Source of the DNA: Elymus sibiricus
Taxonomy: Eukaryota; Streptophyta; Magnoliopsida; Poales; Poaceae
Assembly: GCA_039707655.1 (NCBI GenBank)
Contig: CM077676.1
Coordinates: forward strand, 81,865,895 to 81,929,894
Length of the DNA: 64,000 nt
Direction: 5' to 3'
Shown one piece after another: positions 1 to 9,452 of the stretch (positions within the stretch are counted from its first letter, which is position 1; every line of letters begins with the position of its first letter). The notes below the pieces were generated by a model. The model was not told the origin of the DNA. It was given only the letters and a program-made list of their open reading frames with translations, and did no database searches. A program made the position numbers and the translations under genes.

Positions 1-61
1 GATGGTCCAGTTTGTACACGAAGTGCATCCAGTTTTTGCCGTAACCCTCTCTACTTTTTAT

Positions 62-74
62 CACATGCTATGTG
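62..74. repeat. Short hairpin CACAT-GCT-ATGTG (example)
   Basis: Perfect 5-bp inverted repeat with a 3-base loop. It is present in nearly all monomers and broken in a few, for example TACGTG in the monomers starting at 1349, 4724 and 6751. No function can be assigned from sequence. Confidence 0.7.
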
Positions 75-95
75 GGTGAAATGATGATACCATGC

Positions 96-213
96 CAAGT
101 TTCAACCTTTTCAGAGTTTATTTGTAGTGCTTTTCAATTTCAGGGTCATTTAGCTCAAAAAATCATTAAATGCATGAAAAATAGCAAATGAAGTTAGAAA
201 GGGTTGAAATTTG
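96..213. repeat. Large imperfect palindrome in every monomer (example)
   Basis: Left arm 96-124 begins CAAGTTTCAACC; right arm 185-213 ends GGGTTGAAATTTG. The reverse complement of the right arm matches the common left-arm sequence at 24 of 29 positions without gaps. This first copy has one extra mismatch because it reads GTTTATTTG. Inside the arms two more blocks pair: TTTTCA 131-136 with TGAAAA 175-180, and CATTTA 147-152 with TAAATG 167-172. The left side is several bases longer between these blocks. The unpaired centre is GCTCAAAAAATCAT. The same arrangement is visible in every monomer I checked. A single strand could fold into a long interrupted hairpin; whether it does so in chromatin is not shown here. 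An origin from an inverted duplication is possible. Confidence 0.85.
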
Positions 214-281
214 AGGATGTGGCTTTTAATGGTGCATATTGAATGCACAAAAAGTCTGGAGTTGAAATAAGTTTAAAAAAA
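157..281. other. Spaced A-tracts, possible intrinsic bend (example)
   Basis: In the first monomer A runs lie at 157-162, 177-181, 249-253 and 275-281. The first two start 20 bp apart, close to two helical turns, which is the spacing that lets A-tract bends add up. Runs at 157 and 275 vary from 6 to 9 and 6 to 8 bases and account for most monomer length differences. Curvature is an inference. Confidence 0.5.
232..248. repeat. Dyad GTGCAT-ATTGA-ATGCAC (example)
   Basis: Perfect 6-bp inverted repeat with a 5-base spacer. The spacer varies by subtype (ATTGA, ATTAA, ATTCA) while the arms are kept. The P2 subtype reads GGTGACTATTGAATGCAC, which destroys the left arm. A dyad of this size is a plausible protein-binding or hairpin element, but nothing in the sequence names a protein. 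Confidence 0.7.
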
Positions 282-1010
282 TGAAATGCCTTTCTAACAG
301 ATGAGTTTTCGTTCGAAACCTTGATACTTCGTAGGAGATGGTCCAGTTTGTACACGAAGTGCATCCAGTTTTTGCCGTAACCCTCTCAACTTTTTAGCAC
401 ATGCTATGTGGTGAAATGATGATACCATGCCAACTTTCAACCTTTTCAGAGTTCATTTGTAGTGCTTTTCAATTTCAGGGTCATTTAGCTCAAAAAAATC
501 ATTAAATGCATGAAAAATAGCAAATGAAGTTAGAAAGGGTTGAAATTTGAGGATATGGCTTTGAATGGTGCATATTGAATGCACAAAAAGTCTGGAGTTG
601 AAATAAGTTTAAAAAAATGAAATGCCTTTGTAACAGATGAGTTTTCGTTCGAAACCTTGATACTTCGTAGGAGATGGTCCAGTTTGTACACGAAGTGCAT
701 CCAGTTTTTGCCGTAACCCTCTCAACTTTTTAGCACATGCTATGTCGGTGAAATGATGATACCTTGCCAAGTTTCAACCTTTTCAGAGTTCATTTGTAGT
801 GCTTTTCAATTTCAGGGTCATTTAGCTCAAAAAAATCATTAAATGCATTAAAAATAGCAAATGAAGTTAGAAAGGGTTGAAATTTGAGGATTTGGCTTTG
901 AATGGTGCATATTGAATGCACAAAAAGTCTGGAGTTGAAATAAGTTTAAAAAAAATGAAATGCTTTTGTAACAGATGAGTTTTCGTCCGAAACCTTGATA
1001 CTTCGAAGGA

Positions 1011-2361
1011 GATGGTCCAGTTTGTACACGAAGTGCATCCAGTTTTTGCCGTAACCCTCTCAACTTTTTAGCTCATGCTATGTGGGTGAAATGATGATAC
1101 CATGCCAAGTTTCAACCTTTTCAGAGTTCATTTGTAGTGCTTTTCAATTTCAGGCTCATTTAGCTCAACAAAAATCATTAAATGCATGAAAAATAGCAAA
1201 TGAATTTAGAAAGGGTTGAAATTTGAGGATGTGGCTTTGAATGGTGCATATTAAATGCACAAAAAGTCTGGAGTTGAAATAAGTTTAAAAAAATGAAATG
1301 CCTTTGTAACATATGAGTTTTCGTCCGAAACCTTGATACTTCGAAGGAGATGGTCCAGTTTGTACACGAAGTGCATCCAGTTTTTGCCGTAAGCCTCTCA
1401 ACTTTTTAGCACATGCTACGTGGGTGAAATGATGAAACCATGACAAGTTTCAACCTTTTCAGAGTTCATTTGCAGTGCTTTTCAATTTCAGGGTCATTTA
1501 GCTCAAAAAAAATCATTAAATGCATGAAAAATAGCAAATGAAGTTAGAAAGGGTTGAAATTTGAGGATGTGGCTTTGAATGGTGCATATTGAATGCACAA
1601 AAAGTCTGGAGTTGAAATAAGTTTAAAAAAATGAAATGCCTTTGTAACAGATGAGTTTTCGTTCGAAACCTTGATACTTCGTAGGAGATGGTCCAGTTTG
1701 TACACGAAGTGCATCCAGTTTTTGCCGTAACCCTCTCTACTTTTTATCACATGCTATGTGGGTGAAATGATGATACCATGCCAAGTTTGAACCTTTTCAG
1801 AGTTTATTTGTAGTGCTTTTCAATTTCAGGGTCATTTAGCTCAAAAAAATCATTAAATGCATGAAAAATAGCAAATGAAGTTAGAAAGGGTTGAAATTTG
1901 AGGATGTGGCTTTGAATGGTGCATATTGAATGCACAAAAAGTCTGGAGTTGAAATAAGTTTAAAAAAATGAAATGCCTTTGTAACAGATGAGTTTTCGTT
2001 CGAAACCTTGATACTTCGTAGGAGATGGTCCAGTTTGTACACGAAGTGCATCCAGTTTTTGCCGTAACCCTCTCAACTTTTTAGCACATGCTATGTGGGT
2101 GAAATGATGATACCATGCCAAGTTTCAACCTTTTCAGAGTTCATTTGTAGTGCTTTTCAATTTCAGGGTCATTTAGATCAAAAAAATCATTAAATGCATT
2201 AAAAATAGCAAATGAAGTTAGAAAGAGTTGAAATTTGAGGATTTGGCTTTGAATGGTGCACATTGAATGCACAAAAAGTCTGGAGTTGAAATAAGTTTAA
2301 AAAAAATGAAATGCTTTTGTAACAGATGAGTTTTCGTCCGAAACCTTGATACTTCGAAGGA
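1011..2361 (+). repeat. Four-monomer unit R2-R3-R4-R1, copy 1
   Basis: Monomers 1011, 1349, 1687 and 2024, 1351 bp. Diagnostic states: GCTACGTGGG in R3 and CTCTCTACTTTTTATCAC in R4. Private changes include CAGGCTCATTT in R2. Confidence 0.85.
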
Positions 2362-3375
2362 GATGGTCCAGTTTGTACACGAAGTGCATCCAGTTTTTGC
2401 CGTAACCCTCTCAACTTTTTAGCTCATGCTATGTGGGTGAAATGATGATACCATGCCAAGTTTCAACCTTTTCAGAGTTCATTTGTAGTGCTTTTCAATT
2501 TCAGGGTCATTTAGCTCAACAAAAATCATTAAATGCATGAAAAATAGCAAATGAAGTTAGAAAGGGTTGAAATTTGAGGATGTGGCTTTGAATGGTGCAT
2601 ATTAAATGCACAAAAAGTCTGGAGTTGAAATAAGTTTAAAAAAATGAAATGCCTTTGTAACAGATGAGTTTTCGTTCGAAACCTTGATACTTCGTAGGAG
2701 ATGGTCCAGTTTGTACACGAAGTGCATCCAGTTTTTGCCGTAACCCTCTCAACTTTTTAGCACATGCTATGTGGGTGAAATGATGATACCATGCCAAGTT
2801 TCAACCTTTTCAGAGTTCATTTGTAGTGCCTTTCAATTTCAGGGTCATTTAGATCAAAAAAATCATTAAATGCATTAAAAATAGCAAATGAAGTTAGAAA
2901 GAGTTGAAATTTGAGGATTTGGCTTTGAATGGTGCATATTGAATGCACAAAAAGTCTTGAGTTGAAATAAGTTTAAAAAAAATGAAATGCTTTTGTAACA
3001 GATGAGTTTTCGTCCGAAACCTTGATACTTCGAAGGAGATGGTCCAGTTTGTACACGAAGTGCATCCAGTTTTTGCCGTAACCCTCTCAACTTTTTAGCT
3101 CATGCTATGTGGGTGAAATGATGATACCATGCCAAGTTTCAACCTTTTCAGAGTTCATTTGTAGTGCTTTTCAATTTTAGGGTCATTTAGCTCAACAAAA
3201 ATCATTAAATGCATGAAAAATAGCAAATGAAGTTAGAAAGGGTTGAAATTTGAGGATATGGCTTTGAATGGTGCATATTGAATGCACAAAAAGTCTGGAG
3301 TTGAAATAAGTTTAAAAAAATGAAATGCCTTTGTAACAGATGAGTTTTCGTTCGAAACCTTGATACTTCGTAGGA

Positions 3376-3711
3376 GATGGTCCAGTTTGTACACGAAGTG
3401 CATCCAGTTTTTGCCGTAACCCTCTCAACTTCTTAGCACATGCTATGTGGTGAAATGATGATACCATGCCAACTTTCAACCTTTTCAGAGTTCATTTGTA
3501 GTGCTTTTCAATTTCAGGGTCATTTAGCTCAAAAAAATCATTAAATGCATGAAAAATAGCAAATGAAGTTAGAAAGGGTTGAAATTTGAGGATATGGCTC
3601 TGAATGGTGCATATTGAATGCACAAAAAGTCTGGAGTTGAAATAAGTTTAAAAAAATGAAATGCCTTTGTAACAGATGAGTTTTCGTTCGAAACCTTGAT
3701 ACTTCGTAGGA
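3376..3711 (+). repeat. Reference monomer with internal map
   Basis: A typical 336-bp monomer with 121 G+C bases by hand count (36%). In order, using positions in the first monomer (1-336): anchor with palindrome TGTACA (13-18); variable CCGTAACCCTCTCAAC, where CTCTCTAC, CTGTCAAC and AAGCCTCTC mark subtypes; small hairpin CACAT-GCT-ATGTG (62-74); large imperfect palindrome (96-213); dyad GTGCAT-ATTGA-ATGCAC (232-248); A run (275-281); and TTCGAA (312-317), which is TCCGAA in about half of the subtypes. Five CpG sites are seen. This copy carries CTTCTTAG, a one-base deletion in TATGTGGTG, and GGCTCTGAAT, all shared with the next monomer. Confidence 0.95.
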
Positions 3712-4047
3712 GATGGTCCAGTTTGTACACGAAGTGCATCCAGTTTTTGCCGTAACCCTCTCAACTTCTTAGCACATGCTATGTGGTGAAATGATGATAC
3801 CATGCCAACTTTCAACCTTTTCAGAGTTCATTTGTAGTGCTTTTCAATTTCAGGGTCATTTAGCTCAAAAAAATCATTAAATGCATGAAAAATAGCAAAT
3901 GAAGTTAGAAAGGGTTGAAATTTGAGGATATGGCTCTGAATGGTGCATATTGAATGCACAAAAAGTCTGGAGTTGAAATAAGTTTAAAAAAATGAAATGC
4001 CTTTGTAACAGATGAGTTTTCGTTCGAAACCTTGATACTTCGTAGGA
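3376..4047 (+). repeat. Adjacent pair of identical monomers
   Basis: The monomers starting at 3376 and 3712 read identically over 336 bp in my comparison, sharing CTTCTTAG, TATGTGGTG, CCAACTTTC and GGATATGGCTCTG. The monomer at 337 has TATGTGGTG, CCAACTTTC and GGATATGGC but not the other two changes. This is a single-monomer tandem duplication, the shortest step of array growth visible here. Confidence 0.9.
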
Positions 4048-4385
4048 GATGGTCCAGTTTGTACACGAAGTGCATCCAGTTTTTGCCGTAACCCTCTCAA
4101 CTTTTTAGCACATGCTATGTGGGTGAAATGATGATACCATGCCAAGTTTCAACCTTTTCAGAGTTCATTTGTAGTGCTTTTCAATTTCAGGGTCATTTAG
4201 TTCAAAAAAATCATTAAATGCATTAAAAATAGCAAATGAAGTTAGAAAGGGTTGAAATATGAGGATTTGGCTTTGAATGGTGCATATTGAATGCACAAAA
4301 AGTCTGGAGTTGAAATAAGTTTAAAAAAAATGAAATGCTTTTGTAACAGATGAGTTTTCGTCCGAAACCTTGACACTTAGAAGGA

Positions 4386-5736
4386 GATGGTCCAGTTTGT
4401 ACACGAAGTGCATCCAGTTTTTGCCGTAACCCTCTCAACTTTTTAGCTCATCCTATGTGGGTGAAATGATGATACCATGCCAAGTTTGAACCTTTTCAGA
4501 GTTCATTTGTAGTGCTTTTCAATTTCAGGGTCATTTAGCTCAACAAAAATCATTAAATGCATGAAAAATAGCAAATGAAGTTAGAAAGGGTTGAAATTTG
4601 AGGATGTGGCTTTGAATGGTGCATATTAAATGCACAAAAAGTCTGGAGTTTTAATAAGTTTAAAAAAATGAAATGCCTTTGTAACATATGAGTTTTCGTC
4701 CGAAACCTTGATACTTCGAAGGAGATGGTCCAGTTTGTACCCGAAGTGCATCCAGTTTTTGCCGTAAGCCTCTCAACTTTTTAGCACATGCTACGTGGGT
4801 GAAATGATGAAACCATGACAAGTTTCAACCTTTTCAGAGTTCATTTGCAGTGCTTTTCAATTTCAGGGTCATTTAGCTCAAAAAAAATCATTAAATGCAT
4901 GAAAAATAGCAAATGACGTTAGAAAGGGTTGAAATTTGAGGATGTGGCTTTGAATGGTGCATATTGAATGCACAAAAAGTCTGGAGTTGAAATAAGTTTA
5001 AAAAAATGAAATGCCTTTGTAACAGATGAGTTTTCGTTCGAAACCTTGATACTTCGTAGGAGATGGTCCAGTTTGTACACGAAGTGCATCCAGTTTTTGC
5101 CGTAACCCTCTCTACTTTTTATCACATGCTATGTGGGTGAAATGATGATACCATGCCAAGTTTCAACCTTTTCAGAGTTTATTTGTAGTGCTTTTCAATT
5201 TCAGGGTCATTTAGCTCAAAAAAATCATTAAATGCATGAAAAATAGCAAATGAAGTTAGAAAGGGTTGAAATTTGAGGATGTGGCTTTGAATGGTGCATA
5301 TTGAATGCACAAAAAGTCTGGAGTTGAAATAAGTTTAAAAAAATGAAATGCCTTTGTAACAGATGAGTTTTCGTTCGAAACCTTGATACTTCGTAGGAGA
5401 TGGTCCAGTTTGTACACGAAGTGCATCCAGTTTTTGCCGTAACCCTCTCAACTTTTTAGCACATGCTATGTGGGTGAAATGATGATACCATGCCAAGTTT
5501 CAACCTTTTCATAGTTCATTTGTAGTGCTTTTCAATTTCAGGGTCATTTATATCAAAAAAATCATTAAATGCATTAAAAATAGCAAATGAAGTTAGAAAG
5601 AGTTGAAATTTGAGGATTTGGCTTTGAATGGTGCATATTGAATGCACAAAAAGTCTGGAGTTGAAATAAGTTTAAAAAAAATGAAATGCTTTTGTAACAG
5701 ATGAGTTTTCGTCCGAAACCTTGATACTTCGTAGGA
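4386..5736 (+). repeat. Four-monomer unit R2-R3-R4-R1, copy 2
   Basis: Same subtype order as the unit at 1011, offset 3375 bp (ten monomers), 1351 bp long. The R3 copy has GTACCCGAAG and AAATGACGTTAG, both shared with the copy at 6413 but not with the one at 1011, so copies 2 and 3 are closest relatives. Confidence 0.85.
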
Positions 5737-6412
5737 GATGGTCCAGTTTGTAGACGAAGTGCATCCAGTTTTTGCCGTAACCCTCTCAACTTTTTAGCTC
5801 ATGCTATGTGGGTGAAATGATGATACCATGCCAAGTTTCAACCTTTTCAGAGTTCATTTGTAGTGCTTTTCAATTTCAGGGTCATTTAGCTCAACAAAAA
5901 TCATTAAATGCATGAAAAATAGCAAATGAAGTTAGAAAGGGTTGAAATTTGAGGATGTGGCTTTGAATGGTGCATATTGAATGCACAAAAAGTCTGGAGT
6001 TGAAATAAGTTTAAAAAAATGAAATGCCTTTGTAACATATGAGTTTTCGTCCGAAACCTTGATACTTCGAAGGAGATGGTCCAGTTTGTACACGAAGTGC
6101 ATCCAGTTTTTGCCGTAACCCTCTCAACTTTTTAGCACATGCTATGTGGGTGAAATGATGAAACCATGACAAGTTTCAACCTTTTCAGAGTTCATTTGCA
6201 GTGCTTTTCAATTTCAGGGTCATTTAGCTCAAAAAAAATCATTAAATGCATGAAAAATAGCAAATGAAGTTAGAAAGGGTTGAAATTTGAGGATGTGGCT
6301 TTGAATGGTGCATATTGAATGCACAAAAAGTCTGGAGTTGAAATAAGTTTAAAAAAATGAAATGCCTTTGTAACAGATGAGTTTTCGTTCGAAACCTTGA
6401 TACTTCGTAGGA

Positions 6413-7763
6413 GATGGTCCAGTTTGTACACGAAGTGCATCCAGTTTTTGCCGTAACCCTCTCAACTTTTTAGCTCATGCTATGTGGGTGAAATGATGAT
6501 ACCATGCCAAGTTTCAACCTTTTCAGAGTTCATTTGTAGTGCTTTTCAATTTCAGGGTCATTTAGCTCAACAAAAATCATTAAATGCATGAAAAATAGCA
6601 AATGAAGTTAGAAAGGGTTGAAATTTGAGGATGTGGCTTTGAATGGTGCATATTAAATGCACAAAAAGTCTGGAGTTGAAATAATTTTAAAAAAATGAAA
6701 TGCCTTTGTAACATATGAGTTTTCGTCCGAAACCTTGATACTTCGAAGGAGATGGTCCAGTTTGTACCCGAAGTGCATCCAGTTTTTGCCGTAAGCCTCT
6801 CAACTTTTTAGCACATGCTACGTGGGTGAAATGATGAAACCATGACAAGTTTCAACCTTTTCAGAGTTCATTTGCAGTGCTTTTCAATTTCAGGGTCATT
6901 TAGCTCAAAAAAAATCATTAAATGCATGAAAAATAGCAAATGACGTTAGAAAGGGTTGAAATTTGAGGATGTGGCTTTGAATGGTGCATATTGAATGCAC
7001 AAAAAGTCTGGAGTTGAAATAAGTTTAAAAAAATGAAATGCCTTTGTAACAGATGAGTTTTCGTTCGAAACCTTGATACTTCGTAGGAGATGGTCCAGTT
7101 TGTACACGAAGTGCATCCAGTTTTTGCCGTAACCCTCTCTACTTTTTATCACATGCTATGTGGGTGAAATGATGATACCATGCCAAGTTTCAACCTTTTC
7201 AGAGTTTATTTGTAGTGCTTTTCAATTTCAGGGTCATTTAGCTCAAAAAAATCATTAAATGCATGAAAAATAGCAAATGAAGTTAGAAAGGGTTGAAATT
7301 TGAGGATGTGGCTTTGAATGGTGCATATTGAATGCACAAAAAGTCTGGAGTTGAAATAAGTTTAAAAAAATGAAATGCCTTTGTAACAGATGAGTTTTCG
7401 TTCGAAACCTTGATACTTCGTAGGAGATGGTCCAGTTTGTACACGAAGTGCATCCAATTTTTGCCGTAACCCTCTCAACTTTTTAGCACATGCTATGTGG
7501 GTGAAATGATGATACCATGCCAAGTTTCAACCTTTTCAGAGTTCATTTGTAGTGCTTTTCAATTTCAGGGTCATTTAGATCAAAAAAATCATTAAATGCA
7601 TTAAAAATAGCAAATGAAGTTAGAAAGAGTTGAAATTTGAGGATTTGGCTTTGAATGGTGCATATTGAATGCACAAAAAGTCTGGAGTTGAAATAAGTTT
7701 AAAAAAAATGAAATGCGTTTGTAACAGATGAGTTTTCGTCCGAAACCTTGATACTTCGTAGGA
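6413..7763 (+). repeat. Four-monomer unit R2-R3-R4-R1, copy 3
   Basis: Offset 2027 bp (six monomers) from copy 2 and again 1351 bp. It shares GTACCCGAAG and AAATGACGTTAG with copy 2. Private changes are AATAATTTTAAA in R2 and CATCCAATTTTTG in R1. Confidence 0.85.
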
Positions 7764-9452
7764 GATGGTCCAGTTTGTACACGAAGTGCATCCAGTTTTT
7801 GCCGTAACCCTCTCAACTTTTTAGCTCATGCTATGTGGGTGAAATGATGATACCATGCCAAGTTTCAACCTTTTCAGAGTTCATTTGTAGTGCTTTTCAA
7901 TTTCAGGGTCATTTAGCTCAACAAAAATCATTAAATGCATGAAAAATAGCAAATGAAGTTAGAAACGGTTGAAATTTGAGGATGTGGCTTTGAATGGTGC
8001 ATATTGAATGCACAAAAAGTCTGGAGTTGAAATAAGTTTAAAAAAATGAAATGCCTTTGTAACATATGAGTTTTCGTCCGAAACCTTGATACTTCGAAGG
8101 AGATGGTCCAGTTTGTACACGAAGTGCATCCAGTTTTTGCCGTAACCCTCTCAACTTTTTAGCACATGCTATGTGGGTGAAATGATGAAACCATGACAAG
8201 TTTCAACCTTTTCAGAGTTCATTTGCAGTGCTTTTCAATTTCAGGGTCATTTAGCTCAAAAAAATCATTAAATGCATGAAAAATAGCAAATGAAGTTAGA
8301 AAGGGTTGAAATTTGAGGATGTGGCTTTGAATGGTGCATAATGAATGCACAAAAAGTCTGGAGTTGAAATAAGTTTAAAAAAATGAAATGCCTTTGTAAC
8401 AGATGAGTTTTCGTTCGAAACCTTGATACTTCGTAGGAGATGGTCCAGTTTGTACACGAAGTGCATCCAGTTTTTGCCGTAACCCTCTCAACTTTTTATC
8501 ACATGCTATGTGGGTGAAATGATGATACCATGCCAAGTTTCAACCTTTTCAGAGTTCATTTGTAGTGCTTTTCAATTTCAGGGTCATTTAGATCAAAAAA
8601 ATCATTAAATGCATTAAAAATAGCAAATGAAGTTAGAAAGAGTTGAAATTTGAGGATTTGGCTTTGAATGGTGCATATTGAATGCACAAAAAGTCTGGAG
8701 TTGAAATAAGTTTAAAAAAAATGAAATGCGTTTGTAACAGATGAGTTTTCGTCCGAAACCTTGATACTTCGTAGGAGATGGTCCAGTTTGTACACGAAGT
8801 GCATCCAGTTTTTGCCGTAACCCTCTCAACTTTTTAGCTCATGCTATGTGGGTGAAATGATGATACCATGCCAAGTTTCAACCTTTTCAGAGTTCATTTG
8901 TAGTGCTTTTCAATTTCAGGGTCATTTAGCTCAACAAAAATCATTAAATGCATGAAAAATAGCAAATGAAGTTAGAAACGGTTGAAATTTGAGGATGTGG
9001 CTTTGAATGGTGCATATTGAATGCACAAAAAGTCTGGAGTTGAAATAAGTTTAAAAAAATGAAATGCCTTTGTAACATATGAGTTTTCGTCCGAAACCTT
9101 GATACTTCGAAGGAGATGGTCCAGTTTGTACACGAAGTGCATCCAGTTTTTGCCGTAACCCTCTCAACTTTTTAGCACATGCTATGTGGGTGAAATGATG
9201 AAACCATGACAAGTTTCAACCTTTTCAGAGTTCATTTGCAGTGCTTTTCAATTTCAGGGTCATTTAGCTCAAAAAAAATCATTAAATGCATGAAAAATAG
9301 CAAATGAAGTTAGAAAGGGTTGAAATTTGAGGATGTGGCTTTGAATGGTGCATAATGAATGCACAAAAAGTCTGGAGTTGAAATAAGTTTAAAAAAATGA
9401 AATGCCTTTGTAACAGATGAGTTTTCGTTCGAAACCTTGATACTTCGTAGGA
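7426..9452 (+). repeat. Trimer tandem duplication, two copies
   Basis: 7426-8438 and 8439-9452. Shared rare states are AATGCGTTTG in the first monomer, GAAACGGTTG in the second and GCATAATGAATGC, which is in the third monomers at 8102 and 9115... the 8102 copy shows it near 8338 and the 9115 copy near 9351. The monomer at 8439 is a hybrid: it begins like R4 (TTTATCAC) and continues as R1 (AGATCAAAAAAATC, GGATTTGGC). Confidence 0.85.

Larger units (their letters stand above)
1..9452 (+). repeat. Left block: variants of the R1-R4 cassette
   Basis: Monomers start at 1, 337, 673, 1011, 1349, 1687, 2024, 2362, 2700, 3038, 3376, 3712, 4048, 4386, 4724, 5062, 5399, 5737, 6075, 6413, 6751, 7089, 7426, 7764, 8102, 8439, 8777 and 9115. 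Four recurring subtypes can be defined. R1 has GGATTTGGC plus TGCTTTTGTAAC. R2 has TAGCTCATG, CTCAACAAAAATC, usually ATTAAATGC and ACATATGAG. R3 has CCGTAAGCC (or CCGTAACCC) with GAAACCATGAC and GCAGTGC. R4 has TTTATCACATG, often CTCTCTAC, and GAGTTTATTTG. The order R1-R2-R3-R4 recurs but is interrupted by partial and hybrid copies, so the block is less regular than the right half of the window. Confidence 0.85.

Noticed and set aside
1..336. Monomer as an internal direct dimer of two ~168-bp halves
   Set aside because: I compared the halves by eye and saw no direct similarity. The internal symmetry is inverted, not direct.
981..997. Possible CENP-B box in TTTCGTCCGAAACC
   Set aside because: The leading TTCG and the central A fit, but the required CGGG near the end is absent (AACCTTG here). 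Not a box by the usual core definition.
3176..3182. TTTAGGG, the plant telomere motif (also 41220-41226 and 43235-43241)
   Set aside because: Single occurrences made by one C-to-T change in the common ATTTCAGGG of the monomer. No tandem telomere repeat is present.
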